Assembly: GCA_025354985.1 (NCBI GenBank)
Contig: JANXLU010000042.1
Span: 1-64,000 of the forward strand
Origin: Chloroflexota bacterium
Lineage (GTDB): Bacteria; Chloroflexota; Anaerolineae; J036; Brachytrichaceae
DNA length: 64,000 bases
Direction: 5' to 3'
Within the stretch, counting starts at the first letter, position 1; the number at the start of each line of letters is the position of its first letter. Shown here piece by piece: positions 32,148 to 40,831 of the stretch. A model generated the notes under the pieces. That model was given only the letters and a program-made list of their open reading frames with translations. It did no database searches and was not told the origin of the DNA. The translations under genes were made by a program, and so were the position numbers.

Positions 32148-33218
32148 TCAATACCTCAAATCGCCCCTGATGTATTCAAAGCTGTCAACAAACGTGGTGA
32201 CCTTGCCGTTTCCGGCGTCGCGAAACAGCCAGGCATTGTCTGGAATTCGGATCACGTCCGTTGAGTTCACATCACGGACCAGGGTGCGCACAGTGCTTGC
32301 ATCGTGACCAGGCACAATGATTAGTTTGAATGGGCCAAACACGCGCGCAACTTCTCCGATATTATTCATTACGAAATGGGCATCGTTGGTGCCATCGGAA
32401 TTGCCGGTGATAGCCACAAAACCATCACGCCAGCGCACATACATGTTGGCAAGCTTGACCGTGGTGCCGGCCGGGTGATAAATGTAGCTGCCACTCCACG
32501 TGTTAACCTGTGCGTCGGTTGCGCCGGAGATCGTGATGCAATCGCCGTTGCGTAGGTAGGCTTGCTCTGGAAGCTTGTCCACCCGGGTGGTCAACTCGTC
32601 ATACGATAGCGCGGTGCAGGTCGATGATTGTGATTGCGCGGCAGCCGCGTTCATTGCGGCAGGCTCCGTCTGTGGCATTGAAGCGGGTACCTGTTTGGTT
32701 GCGCCGGCCCAGTTGCAGTTGTTCCATCCACCAAGCCCGCTCTCGCGCGCGCCGCGGGCAGTGCCGACCAATTCAAAGTAATGCTGGGAATTTGGCTGGC
32801 TGTCGTCAGGTCGGGCCCAGCCCGCAGCGGCCAGTTCATCGCCACCTTGAAACCCGTCGATGCGATAGACGTATTTGCGGTCAACGCTGGCGACATCGGG
32901 TTCCAAAATGACCAATGCATCGGCCATGAGGTCGCTTGTCGCAGCATAGGCCTGCGAATAGCCACAGGTGCCCGCAGCGGGCGTGCTGACGCCGGCATAG
33001 CGCACCGTTTGCGCGGTTCCACCGCTGATGCTAACCTCCAAGGTTTGGGGATCGACAACCCGGGTAACCCGGGCAACTGGGCCAAGCCCGGCAACCTGCC
33101 ATGGGCGCAGGCGCGCAGACTTCGGTGCGGACACCGACGCGGCAGCTGCAGGCTGAATGGCCGTGCTCACCATGGCCAGAGCGAGTGCGGCGGTTGAAAG
33201 TATGTGAATTGTTTTCAT
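32148..33218 (-). CDS. Secreted protein with staphylococcal-nuclease-like (SNase) fold region, active-site residues apparently missing
   Basis: Signal peptide MKTIHILSTAALALAMVSTAIQPAAAA; VTRVVDPQTLEVSISGGTAQTVRYAGVSTPAAG...YVYRIDGFQGGDELAAAGWAR aligns by eye to the SNase core. Confidence 0.6.
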   Translation of the reverse strand: MKTIHILSTAALALAMVSTAIQPAAAASVSAPKSARLRPWQVAGLGPVARVTRVVDPQTLEVSISGGTAQTVRYAGVSTPAAGTCGYSQAYAATSDLMADALVILEPDVASVDRKYVYRIDGFQGGDELAAAGWARPDDSQPNSQHYFELVGTARGARESGLGGWNNCNWAGATKQVPASMPQTEPAAMNAAAAQSQSSTCTALSYDELTTRVDKLPEQAYLRNGDCITISGATDAQVNTWSGSYIYHPAGTTVKLANMYVRWRDGFVAITGNSDGTNDAHFVMNNIGEVARVFGPFKLIIVPGHDASTVRTLVRDVNSTDVIRIPDNAWLFRDAGNGKVTTFVDSFEYIRGDLRY

Positions 33219-33295
33219 GGTGTCTAAATTACGATGAGATCGTATCGCGGAGATATTGGACGCGCATGTGAGCGCCGTCATACCATGCCATGACA

Positions 33296-34246
33296 TTACG
33301 CACATGACACGGTGGCGCCGGTCGCAAGCGCGTCCAGTACCCAATATCGGGCGGTTAGGCCGCTGCGACCAAACGCCGCAACCATTTCAGCGCCTACGGC
33401 ATGGTGGTTCACCTTGCCAAACGCAATCAGGCCTGGTCCGGCACCGCTGAGCGCCACCGCAGCCGCGCCGGCGGTGCGGGCTGCGTCTTGCGCCATGCGC
33501 GAGCCTGGAATGACCGGGAAGCGATAGGGTTCATGGATGCGATCATCCATGGACTGGTTCAAAAGACCATAGTCCTCTGACTGCAGCGCCTGGATGACGA
33601 GCAAGGCCCGACCCACGTTAAACACGGCATCGCTGCGGCTGATCAGGGTGGGGACGGCGGCGCGTGCAGTGGTGGTGAGAAAGTGAAAATCTGGCACACA
33701 GACGACCACTTTGAGCGCCGGAATCCTGACGCGGTGGGTGATGGCATGGATAGTTGGATCAGTGGCGGAAGCCTGGTGTGATGACACAATGACCAGACCG
33801 CCCAGAAGGGCTGGCGCGACATTATCACCATGACCTTCCAAGGCGATGGCGCGGGTGAGCAGCGCCCCATCCGGGTTGTATAGATTTGCCTGCGGTGCAC
33901 CTGCTGCGGCGTGTGCGAGCAGGAGCCCGCCAAGAACGGCGGTGCTACTGCTGCCCAGTCCGCTCCCAGCCGGCACCGCGTTGCGGCAGACGAGGCGGAA
34001 CGGCGCGGCCGGCTGACCCGTCAGGGCTTTGTATTCGGCAGCAAACGTGCGGGCCACGAGATGCCCGCCATCGGTGGGCATGCTGGCTGCGCCTTCGCCG
34101 AGGGTTTCAACGACGGTGCCCGGGTCGCCAGGACGCGCTTCACCCAGCTCAAATTCATTCCAAAGATCCAAGGCAAGCCCCAGACAATCAAATCCCGGGC
34201 CGAGATTGGCAGACGTGGCTGGGACGCGGACAGTGATGCGATTCAT
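33296..34246 (-). CDS. thrB: Homoserine kinase
   Basis: GHMP kinase: VRVPATSANLGPGFDCLGLALDLWN, AVPAGSGLGSSSTAVLGGLL, LSGAGPGLIAF. Confidence 0.95.
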   Translation of the reverse strand: MNRITVRVPATSANLGPGFDCLGLALDLWNEFELGEARPGDPGTVVETLGEGAASMPTDGGHLVARTFAAEYKALTGQPAAPFRLVCRNAVPAGSGLGSSSTAVLGGLLLAHAAAGAPQANLYNPDGALLTRAIALEGHGDNVAPALLGGLVIVSSHQASATDPTIHAITHRVRIPALKVVVCVPDFHFLTTTARAAVPTLISRSDAVFNVGRALLVIQALQSEDYGLLNQSMDDRIHEPYRFPVIPGSRMAQDAARTAGAAAVALSGAGPGLIAFGKVNHHAVGAEMVAAFGRSGLTARYWVLDALATGATVSCA

Positions 34247-34274
34247 GAAGGGCGATTTGGGGGCGGCGGCTAAT

Positions 34275-35354
34275 CTAGTCGATGACCTTCAGCAAGGCCT
34301 CGATATTGGGTTCTATGGTGATAGGTGGCACCGTGCCCTTTATCGCGGTGTCCGGGTCTTTTAGTCCGTGGCCGGTGAGTACGCACACCACCCGTTTGCC
34401 TTCGAGTTCGGCCCAGCCCTCGCGCACGCCCTGGGCTATGCCCGCGAGACCGGCGGCGCTGCTGGGTTCACAGAAAATGCCCTCAGTACGGCTGACCGTT
34501 TTGTAGCAGGCCAATATTTCCTCATCGGAAACAGCAGTGATGTGACCACCGCTGTCGTCCAGTGCCTGCACGGCCTCGCGCCAACGGGCCGGGTTGCCGA
34601 TTCGGATTGCGGTGGCGATTGTTTCCGGGTGCTCCACAATATGACCAAGCACGATGGGTGCGGAACCCGCGGCCTGGGCGCCAAGCAGCCGGGGCAGCTT
34701 GGTGGCAAGGCCATCCCGATGGTATTCCACGAAGCCCAGCCAATAGCTGGTGATGTTTCCGGCGTTGCCCACGGGCAGGCATAGCCAATCCGGCGCGTCG
34801 CCGAGGGTGTCAATCAGCTCAAAGCTGGCGGTCTTTTGCCCTTGCACGCGGGCGGGGTTTATGCTGTTTACCAACGCGATTGGCGCGCGCTCACTGGCCT
34901 GCTTCACCATACGCAAGCCATCGTCAAAGTTGCCGTTGATGGCGATGACCTGGGCGCCGTAGGCCAAAGCGCCGGCGAGTTTGCCGGCGGCGATCTTGCC
35001 ATCCGGCACCAGCACCACGCACTTGATGCCAGCCCGGGCAGCGTAGGCCGCGGCGCTTGCGGCGGTGTTACCTGTGCTGGCGCAAATCACGGTTTGGGCG
35101 CCGTCGGCAACCGCCTGGGTGATGGCGGCGGTCATGCCCCGATCCTTAAACGAGCCGGTCGGGTTGCCGGCTTCAAATTTTATGAATAATTCGAACTCGG
35201 TTTTGCCCTGAGCAAGGGCCGTGGCAAGCCTGGGGGCCGGGATCAGTGGTGTGTTGCCTTCGAGCAGTGTTATGGGCGATATCGCGCGCGTGATGTCAAC
35301 GCGCGCGCGGTAGTGCTCGATCACTCCGCGCCACGCGTGTGAGGGTTGTGCCAT
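34275..35354 (-). CDS. thrC: Threonine synthase
   Basis: LLEGNTPLIPAPRL, FIKFEAGNPTGSFKDRGMTAAI, CASTGNTAASAAAYAARAGIKCVVLVP, LPVGNAGNITSYW. Confidence 0.96.
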   Translation of the reverse strand: MAQPSHAWRGVIEHYRARVDITRAISPITLLEGNTPLIPAPRLATALAQGKTEFELFIKFEAGNPTGSFKDRGMTAAITQAVADGAQTVICASTGNTAASAAAYAARAGIKCVVLVPDGKIAAGKLAGALAYGAQVIAINGNFDDGLRMVKQASERAPIALVNSINPARVQGQKTASFELIDTLGDAPDWLCLPVGNAGNITSYWLGFVEYHRDGLATKLPRLLGAQAAGSAPIVLGHIVEHPETIATAIRIGNPARWREAVQALDDSGGHITAVSDEEILACYKTVSRTEGIFCEPSSAAGLAGIAQGVREGWAELEGKRVVCVLTGHGLKDPDTAIKGTVPPITIEPNIEALLKVID

Positions 35355-35417
35355 GAATCAGACGAATTATATCGGTCGGGGATAATCTGATACAGGAAGC
35401 AGGAACATTGTAAAAAT

Positions 35418-36701
35418 ATGACAATCACCGTAATATTAGGCGCGCAGTGGGGGGACGAGGGCAAGGGGCGGTTTACAGATGCATTGGCGCATGATGCGCG
35501 GATTGTGGCGCGATTTAATGGGGGCGATAACGCCGGGCATTCGATCACGATTGGCGACAAGGTGGTGAAACTGCACATGCTGCCCAGCGGTCTGTTCCGG
35601 CAGGGCTGTCTCAGCGTGATTGGCAATGGATGCGTGGTAAACCCGCGCAATTTACTGCACGAAATGGCCGACGTGCGTGCTGCCGGTGTCGAGATCAACC
35701 CCAATCGGTTAAAGATTAGCAATAGCGCACACATGATTTTGCCGGGGCATCTGGCCCTGGATGCTGCACGTGAGGCGACGAGCGCGGGACTGGGAACGAC
35801 CAAGCGTGGGATTGGATTTGCTTACATGGACAAGGCCAAACGCAGCGGCATTCGTGCCGGTGCCATGGCCGAGCCCGAACGTTTTGCCGAATCGGTATAC
35901 GCGCACACGGTCGAGGTGAACAAGCAATTGGACCGGGAATATGGCCTGCCCGGCGTCGATGCGACCGAGGCAGCGGGGGCGTATGGCGCGGCATCACAGA
36001 TTCTCAAACCGTATCTGGCTGATACGTTGACTCTGTTGAATGACGCATTGGATGACGGGCAACATGTGTTTGCGGAGGGCGCCCAGGCAACGCTGCTTGA
36101 CATCGACTTTGGTACGTATCCATATGTAACGTCGTCATCCGCCAGTATCGGGGGCGTATGCACTGGTTTGGGTGTGCCGCCCAAGTTCATCACCCGAACG
36201 GTTGGGGTTACCAAGGCATTTACGACGCGTGTGGGCGCCGGGCCATTTCCAACCGAGCTGTTTGGAGACATGGGGACAAGGTTGCGTGGAACGGGCGCGA
36301 ATGCGTGGGATGAATTTGGCGCAACAACCGGTCGTGCGCGCCGAGTGGGCTGGCTGGATGCCGTTGTGTTGCGCTATGTGGTCAGGCTGAACGGAATTTC
36401 CGAGCTTGCGCTGACCAAGCTGGATATTTTGACCGGTTTGGACGAATTGAAGATCGCAGTGGGCTACAAGGTTGATGGCGGCGACACACGGGCCTATCCG
36501 CAGGATGCAGAGGTTTTGGCGCGATGCGAACCGATCTTTCAAACGCTACCGGGCTGGCATCAGGATGTGCGCGGGGTGCGCACATTTGCCGGGTTGCCCG
36601 CCAACTGCACGGCCTATTTGCGTGCGATTGAAGCGGCCACGGGCGCCCTCGTCACGCTGGCCAGCGTCGGCGCGGAACGCGATCAATTGATACTTTCATA
36701 A
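35418..36701 (+). CDS. purA: Adenylosuccinate synthetase
   Basis: ILGAQWGDEGKGRFTDAL, GGDNAGHSI, GTTKRGIGFAYMDKAKRSGIRAG, FAEGAQATLLDIDFGTYPYVTSSSAS. Confidence 0.97.
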   Translation: MTITVILGAQWGDEGKGRFTDALAHDARIVARFNGGDNAGHSITIGDKVVKLHMLPSGLFRQGCLSVIGNGCVVNPRNLLHEMADVRAAGVEINPNRLKISNSAHMILPGHLALDAAREATSAGLGTTKRGIGFAYMDKAKRSGIRAGAMAEPERFAESVYAHTVEVNKQLDREYGLPGVDATEAAGAYGAASQILKPYLADTLTLLNDALDDGQHVFAEGAQATLLDIDFGTYPYVTSSSASIGGVCTGLGVPPKFITRTVGVTKAFTTRVGAGPFPTELFGDMGTRLRGTGANAWDEFGATTGRARRVGWLDAVVLRYVVRLNGISELALTKLDILTGLDELKIAVGYKVDGGDTRAYPQDAEVLARCEPIFQTLPGWHQDVRGVRTFAGLPANCTAYLRAIEAATGALVTLASVGAERDQLILS

Positions 36702-36711
36702 GATATATACG

Positions 36712-39537
36712 ATGTCAAGCGCGGAAACATTGTCCACCGTTGTGCATGATTTAGGTGAGCTACTTGGTCAGCTTATTGCGGAAATTAGTGGGCGGCGGAT
36801 GTTTGAACTGGTCGAGCAGGTGCGGCGGATGGCACGTGCGGTGCGCCAGGGCGACGAATCCGTGGCAGCTCGATTGCGCGAGATTATGCGCGGGATGAGC
36901 ACGGATGATGCCTATGAAGTGGCCATGGCTTTCACAACTTATTTTGAGCTGGTAAACCTGGCGGAAGAGGATCATCGCACGCGGTTGCTGCGCGAGCGGC
37001 GGGCGATGCATAGTGCATATAAGCCGGATCTGCCAACGCTGCGCGAAACCATCGAGGCGGCGGTTTATGAGCTCAAGCAGGAAGGCGTTGGGGCCGACGA
37101 GATGCAGGGTATTTTAGACAAGCTTAACATTGAGCTGGTCTTTACGGCGCACCCAACCGAGAGCAAACGGCGGACTGTGCTGGCCAAACTTACCCGAATC
37201 GCGGCGCAATTGCGGGCGGCAGGTCAAGGTTCGCAATCGGGCTCGACCGATTCGCCATCCCTGGTGGGCAACACGGTCGTGCGTAACGAAGTGACCGCGT
37301 TATGGCTGACAGATCGCACGCGCACCAAGCAACCGGAGGTGGCTGACGAGGCACGCACCGGACTGTTCTATTTCAACACAACGTTGTGGGATGTGCTACC
37401 GCAGTTGTATGCCGACTTGCAACACGCCTTGGCGCGCTATTACCCGGGAGTGCGGGCGCCAGACCAATGGTTGACGTTTGGTTCATGGATGGGAGGCGAC
37501 CGGGACGGCAACCCGAACGTGACCCCGGCCGTAACGGCTGAGGTGCTGCACTTGCACAGGCGCGCCGCGTTGGACCGGTTTGGCACTGCCGCGCATGACT
37601 TGGGAAGAGCCTTGAGCATCAGCCGGCAGCGGGATGTCATAAGCCAGGAAATGGAGCAGCTGCTAGCCGACAATGCCGCGCACACCAATTACGCGCGTAA
37701 CGCCATCAAGCGTTATCCAAATGAACCCTATCGGGCGGCACTTGGTGCGTTGGCCGAGCAACTGACCGAAGCGTATCAACGATCACTAGCGCGACCGCTG
37801 TATCCATTTCATCAGCAGCCGGCGCTGGCCTTGTCGCCAGTATTTGACCTGCCGCTTCCGGATGGTGAATTTCTGAAATCAAGCACGGTGGCGGCGGCGC
37901 TTGGCACGATGCAAGCCAGCCTGCGCGCCAATCGTGCACGGGTGCTTGCGGACGGGGATCTGGCCGGGCTGCACACAAGGCTGCACATGTTTGGGCTGCA
38001 TACATACACGCTTGATTTGCGTCAGCACAGTGCGCGACACGAGTCCGCGGTAGGTGAAGTATTGGATCTGGTACGGTCGGCGAGCGGTGACGCAGACGGG
38101 TCAATAAAACCATATTCCGGCTTGAGCGAGGACGAAAAGGTCACCGTGTTAAGCGCCGCATTGTCGTCTCCGGCGCAATCACTATTGGATCGGGCCGGGA
38201 CCTTGAGCCCGCCGACGCAAGACGTGCTGGAGCCACTGATGCTCGCACATGAGGCGATAAACCGCTATGGCGACGAAGTGATCGGGTATTACATCATCAG
38301 CATGACCAACAATCTCAGTGATGTGTTGGAAGTGCTGTTGATGATGAAGTGGTGCCGGGTGCCATATGCCGCGCTGCCAATTGCACCGCTTTTTGAAACA
38401 CTGGACGATCTTGATCGCGCTCCGGAGGTGCTGGGGCGGATGTTTGCGCACCCGGCCTATCGGGATGCCATTCGTGCATGGGGCGATCAACAACTCGTGA
38501 TGTTGGGTTACAGCGACAGTAACAAAGACTGTGGCTATTTGGCGGCAAACTGGGCGCTGTTTAAGGCGCAGGAAACGATTGCAAGCGCATGTGCCGCTGC
38601 CCGAATCAAGTTTGTGTTGTTTCATGGGCGCGGTGGCACTATCGCGCGCGGTGGTGGGCCGGCGGCCAAGGCTATTCTGGCGCAGCCGCGTGGACTTATC
38701 CACGGAGGCATTCGCATTACCGAACAGGGTGAGGTGCTGAGCACCCGCTATCACAACCCGGAGATTGCGCGACGTCATTTAGAACAGGTGACGTATGGCG
38801 TGCTGCATGCCATGCACAAAGCGCCGGGCGCCACGGCCGCAAGTGTGCCTGACGAATGGCGACAGGTGATGGACGATATGGCGAAAGCAAGCGTGCAAGC
38901 TTATCAGGCGCTGGTCGAAGATGGCGAATTTATTGCCTTCTGGCGTGCGGCCACTCCAATAGACGAAATCAGCTCGCTGAAGCTGGGTTCGCGGCCAAGC
39001 TTTCGGCGAACTGCCAAGTCACTGGACGATGTGCGGGCTATTCCCTGGGTATTCAGTTGGATGCAGGGGCGCTTTGTTTTGCCCGGCTGGTATGGATTGG
39101 GGACCGGTCTTGAAAGCGCGGGTGGCGGTCGCGCGGATCTCTTAAGGCAGATGTATCGCAGCTGGCCGTTTTTCCAGACTACCGTGGACAATGCGCAACA
39201 GAGCATGGCCAAGGCGGATTTATCCATAGCACGCCAGTATTTGACCCTGGTGCAGGATGTGCGGTTGCGCGACAAGTTTGCCGTGCTCATCGACGCGGAA
39301 TATGCCCGGACGCGCAAGGCGATTCTTGGCATCACTGGTCAGAATGAACTGCTGGATAACGAACGCACCTTGCAGCAATCTATTCAATTGCGGAATCCGT
39401 ATGTTGACCCGCTAAATTACATTCAGATGGAGATGATTCGGCGGTTGCGTGCCGGGGATGGCGATGTCGAAGCACTCAAGCGGGTGATTGACCTTACGAT
39501 CAATGGACTGAGCAGCGGTTTGCGGAATACGGGTTAG
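36712..39537 (+). CDS. ppc: Phosphoenolpyruvate carboxylase
   Basis: VFTAHPTESKRRTVLAKL, WMGGDRDGNPNVT, MLGYSDSNKDCGYLAANW, FHGRGGTIARGGGP, CT end INGLSSGLRNTG. Confidence 0.97.
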   Translation: MSSAETLSTVVHDLGELLGQLIAEISGRRMFELVEQVRRMARAVRQGDESVAARLREIMRGMSTDDAYEVAMAFTTYFELVNLAEEDHRTRLLRERRAMHSAYKPDLPTLRETIEAAVYELKQEGVGADEMQGILDKLNIELVFTAHPTESKRRTVLAKLTRIAAQLRAAGQGSQSGSTDSPSLVGNTVVRNEVTALWLTDRTRTKQPEVADEARTGLFYFNTTLWDVLPQLYADLQHALARYYPGVRAPDQWLTFGSWMGGDRDGNPNVTPAVTAEVLHLHRRAALDRFGTAAHDLGRALSISRQRDVISQEMEQLLADNAAHTNYARNAIKRYPNEPYRAALGALAEQLTEAYQRSLARPLYPFHQQPALALSPVFDLPLPDGEFLKSSTVAAALGTMQASLRANRARVLADGDLAGLHTRLHMFGLHTYTLDLRQHSARHESAVGEVLDLVRSASGDADGSIKPYSGLSEDEKVTVLSAALSSPAQSLLDRAGTLSPPTQDVLEPLMLAHEAINRYGDEVIGYYIISMTNNLSDVLEVLLMMKWCRVPYAALPIAPLFETLDDLDRAPEVLGRMFAHPAYRDAIRAWGDQQLVMLGYSDSNKDCGYLAANWALFKAQETIASACAAARIKFVLFHGRGGTIARGGGPAAKAILAQPRGLIHGGIRITEQGEVLSTRYHNPEIARRHLEQVTYGVLHAMHKAPGATAASVPDEWRQVMDDMAKASVQAYQALVEDGEFIAFWRAATPIDEISSLKLGSRPSFRRTAKSLDDVRAIPWVFSWMQGRFVLPGWYGLGTGLESAGGGRADLLRQMYRSWPFFQTTVDNAQQSMAKADLSIARQYLTLVQDVRLRDKFAVLIDAEYARTRKAILGITGQNELLDNERTLQQSIQLRNPYVDPLNYIQMEMIRRLRAGDGDVEALKRVIDLTINGLSSGLRNTG

Positions 39538-39583
39538 GCGCTGTAGGTCGGGTCGTCTTTTGCCAGCGGTCGCTTGCAGATGA

Positions 39584-40831
39584 CTATAGCAGCAGCGCAT
39601 CCGTGTCGTCAAATTTCATCTCGCCGGGTTCGCCCAGCGGTTCCAGCCCGGGGGTGGATCTGGCAATTTTGAACAAAGCTTCCGACACCCAGAGTGTCGA
39701 CATGTCGAGCGTGCTCTTCATAATAAGTAGGCGAGCTGATCCCGGCGAGAACATCGATAGCGCGGCCTCGATGACCGCCCGGTCACTGGGAAGTGTGATG
39801 GGAATTTTTCCACCGGCGTAGTTGTGCGAGGTCAGGCAGTTCGCGTGGGTTGCCGTGAAGTCGATCTTGTCGCGCAATCGGCGGCTGATCAAATCAGCAT
39901 GACCGACTCCTATCGCATTGCCGTGGCTGTTTGCGGTCAGATCCAGCGCCGCCAGGCAGTCGATCTTTGGCTTGATCTCACCACCCACGCGACGCCACAT
40001 CCCCACGACATTTAGATCCATCCCGGTGCCGCTGATGTCCTTACCAATCTCGCGCAGAATCAAGGCGTGAATGGGTTCAAATACTGCGGGGATTTTGGGT
40101 AACAACGTACGTGCATATTCCAACAGCCGGGGCTCGCGTGATTCGATTTGTTCACCGGGAATGACTTCGATCCGCGCGGGTGCATGATGACCGTTTTCAA
40201 CAATGCCAACACCCGCCAATATTGGCAGCCTGGAGAGAATAACGCGGGCCGCGGCGGGCATGGCGGTGGCGACATCGTGGTTGTGAATGGTGGCCGCGCC
40301 ACGCGGCTTGCCGAATCCAACTGCGAGCATTTTCATGAGTCCGCTTTCCCAGCGGGCTTTAAATGAGGTATGTTCCTTTATGCGGTTGATCACGATGATG
40401 CCGTCGGCAGCGGCCGCATTGGCATCAAAAAGGACGGGCATGCCGGTGTCGGTGGCGCCGACCTCAATCACATCCATGCTACTGAGGATGGGTACACCGG
40501 TTTGATGCTCGCCCAGACCGTAGCCTTCGAGTACTTCGGTTTGGCCGGCGGCGGTAGACGCACCGTGGCTGCCCATGGCTGGCACAAGAAATGGCCGGGC
40601 GCCCAGCGCCAAAAGCTCGGCAAGCACCGCCCTGACGACGTCGCCGATACAGGCGATGCCACGGCTGCCAACACCCACTGCAATACGCATGCCCGGATTG
40701 ACGCGGTCATGCAGCCATGGCTGGCGCATGCCAACCTGAATGGTGTTTGCAAGATCGTCAAGGTGATCTTCTGCAACAATGAGGCGAACCGGGGCGATGG
40801 TTGGAAGCATGCTTGGTTTGGTATTGGTCAC
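39584..40831 (-). CDS. LarA-like (lactate-racemase superfamily) protein
   Basis: VGVGSRGIACIGDVVRAVLAELLALGARPFLVPAMGSHGASTAAGQ, IIVINRIKEHTSFKARWESGLMKMLAVGFGKPRGAATIH. Confidence 0.75.
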   Translation of the reverse strand: MTNTKPSMLPTIAPVRLIVAEDHLDDLANTIQVGMRQPWLHDRVNPGMRIAVGVGSRGIACIGDVVRAVLAELLALGARPFLVPAMGSHGASTAAGQTEVLEGYGLGEHQTGVPILSSMDVIEVGATDTGMPVLFDANAAAADGIIVINRIKEHTSFKARWESGLMKMLAVGFGKPRGAATIHNHDVATAMPAAARVILSRLPILAGVGIVENGHHAPARIEVIPGEQIESREPRLLEYARTLLPKIPAVFEPIHALILREIGKDISGTGMDLNVVGMWRRVGGEIKPKIDCLAALDLTANSHGNAIGVGHADLISRRLRDKIDFTATHANCLTSHNYAGGKIPITLPSDRAVIEAALSMFSPGSARLLIMKSTLDMSTLWVSEALFKIARSTPGLEPLGEPGEMKFDDTDALLL

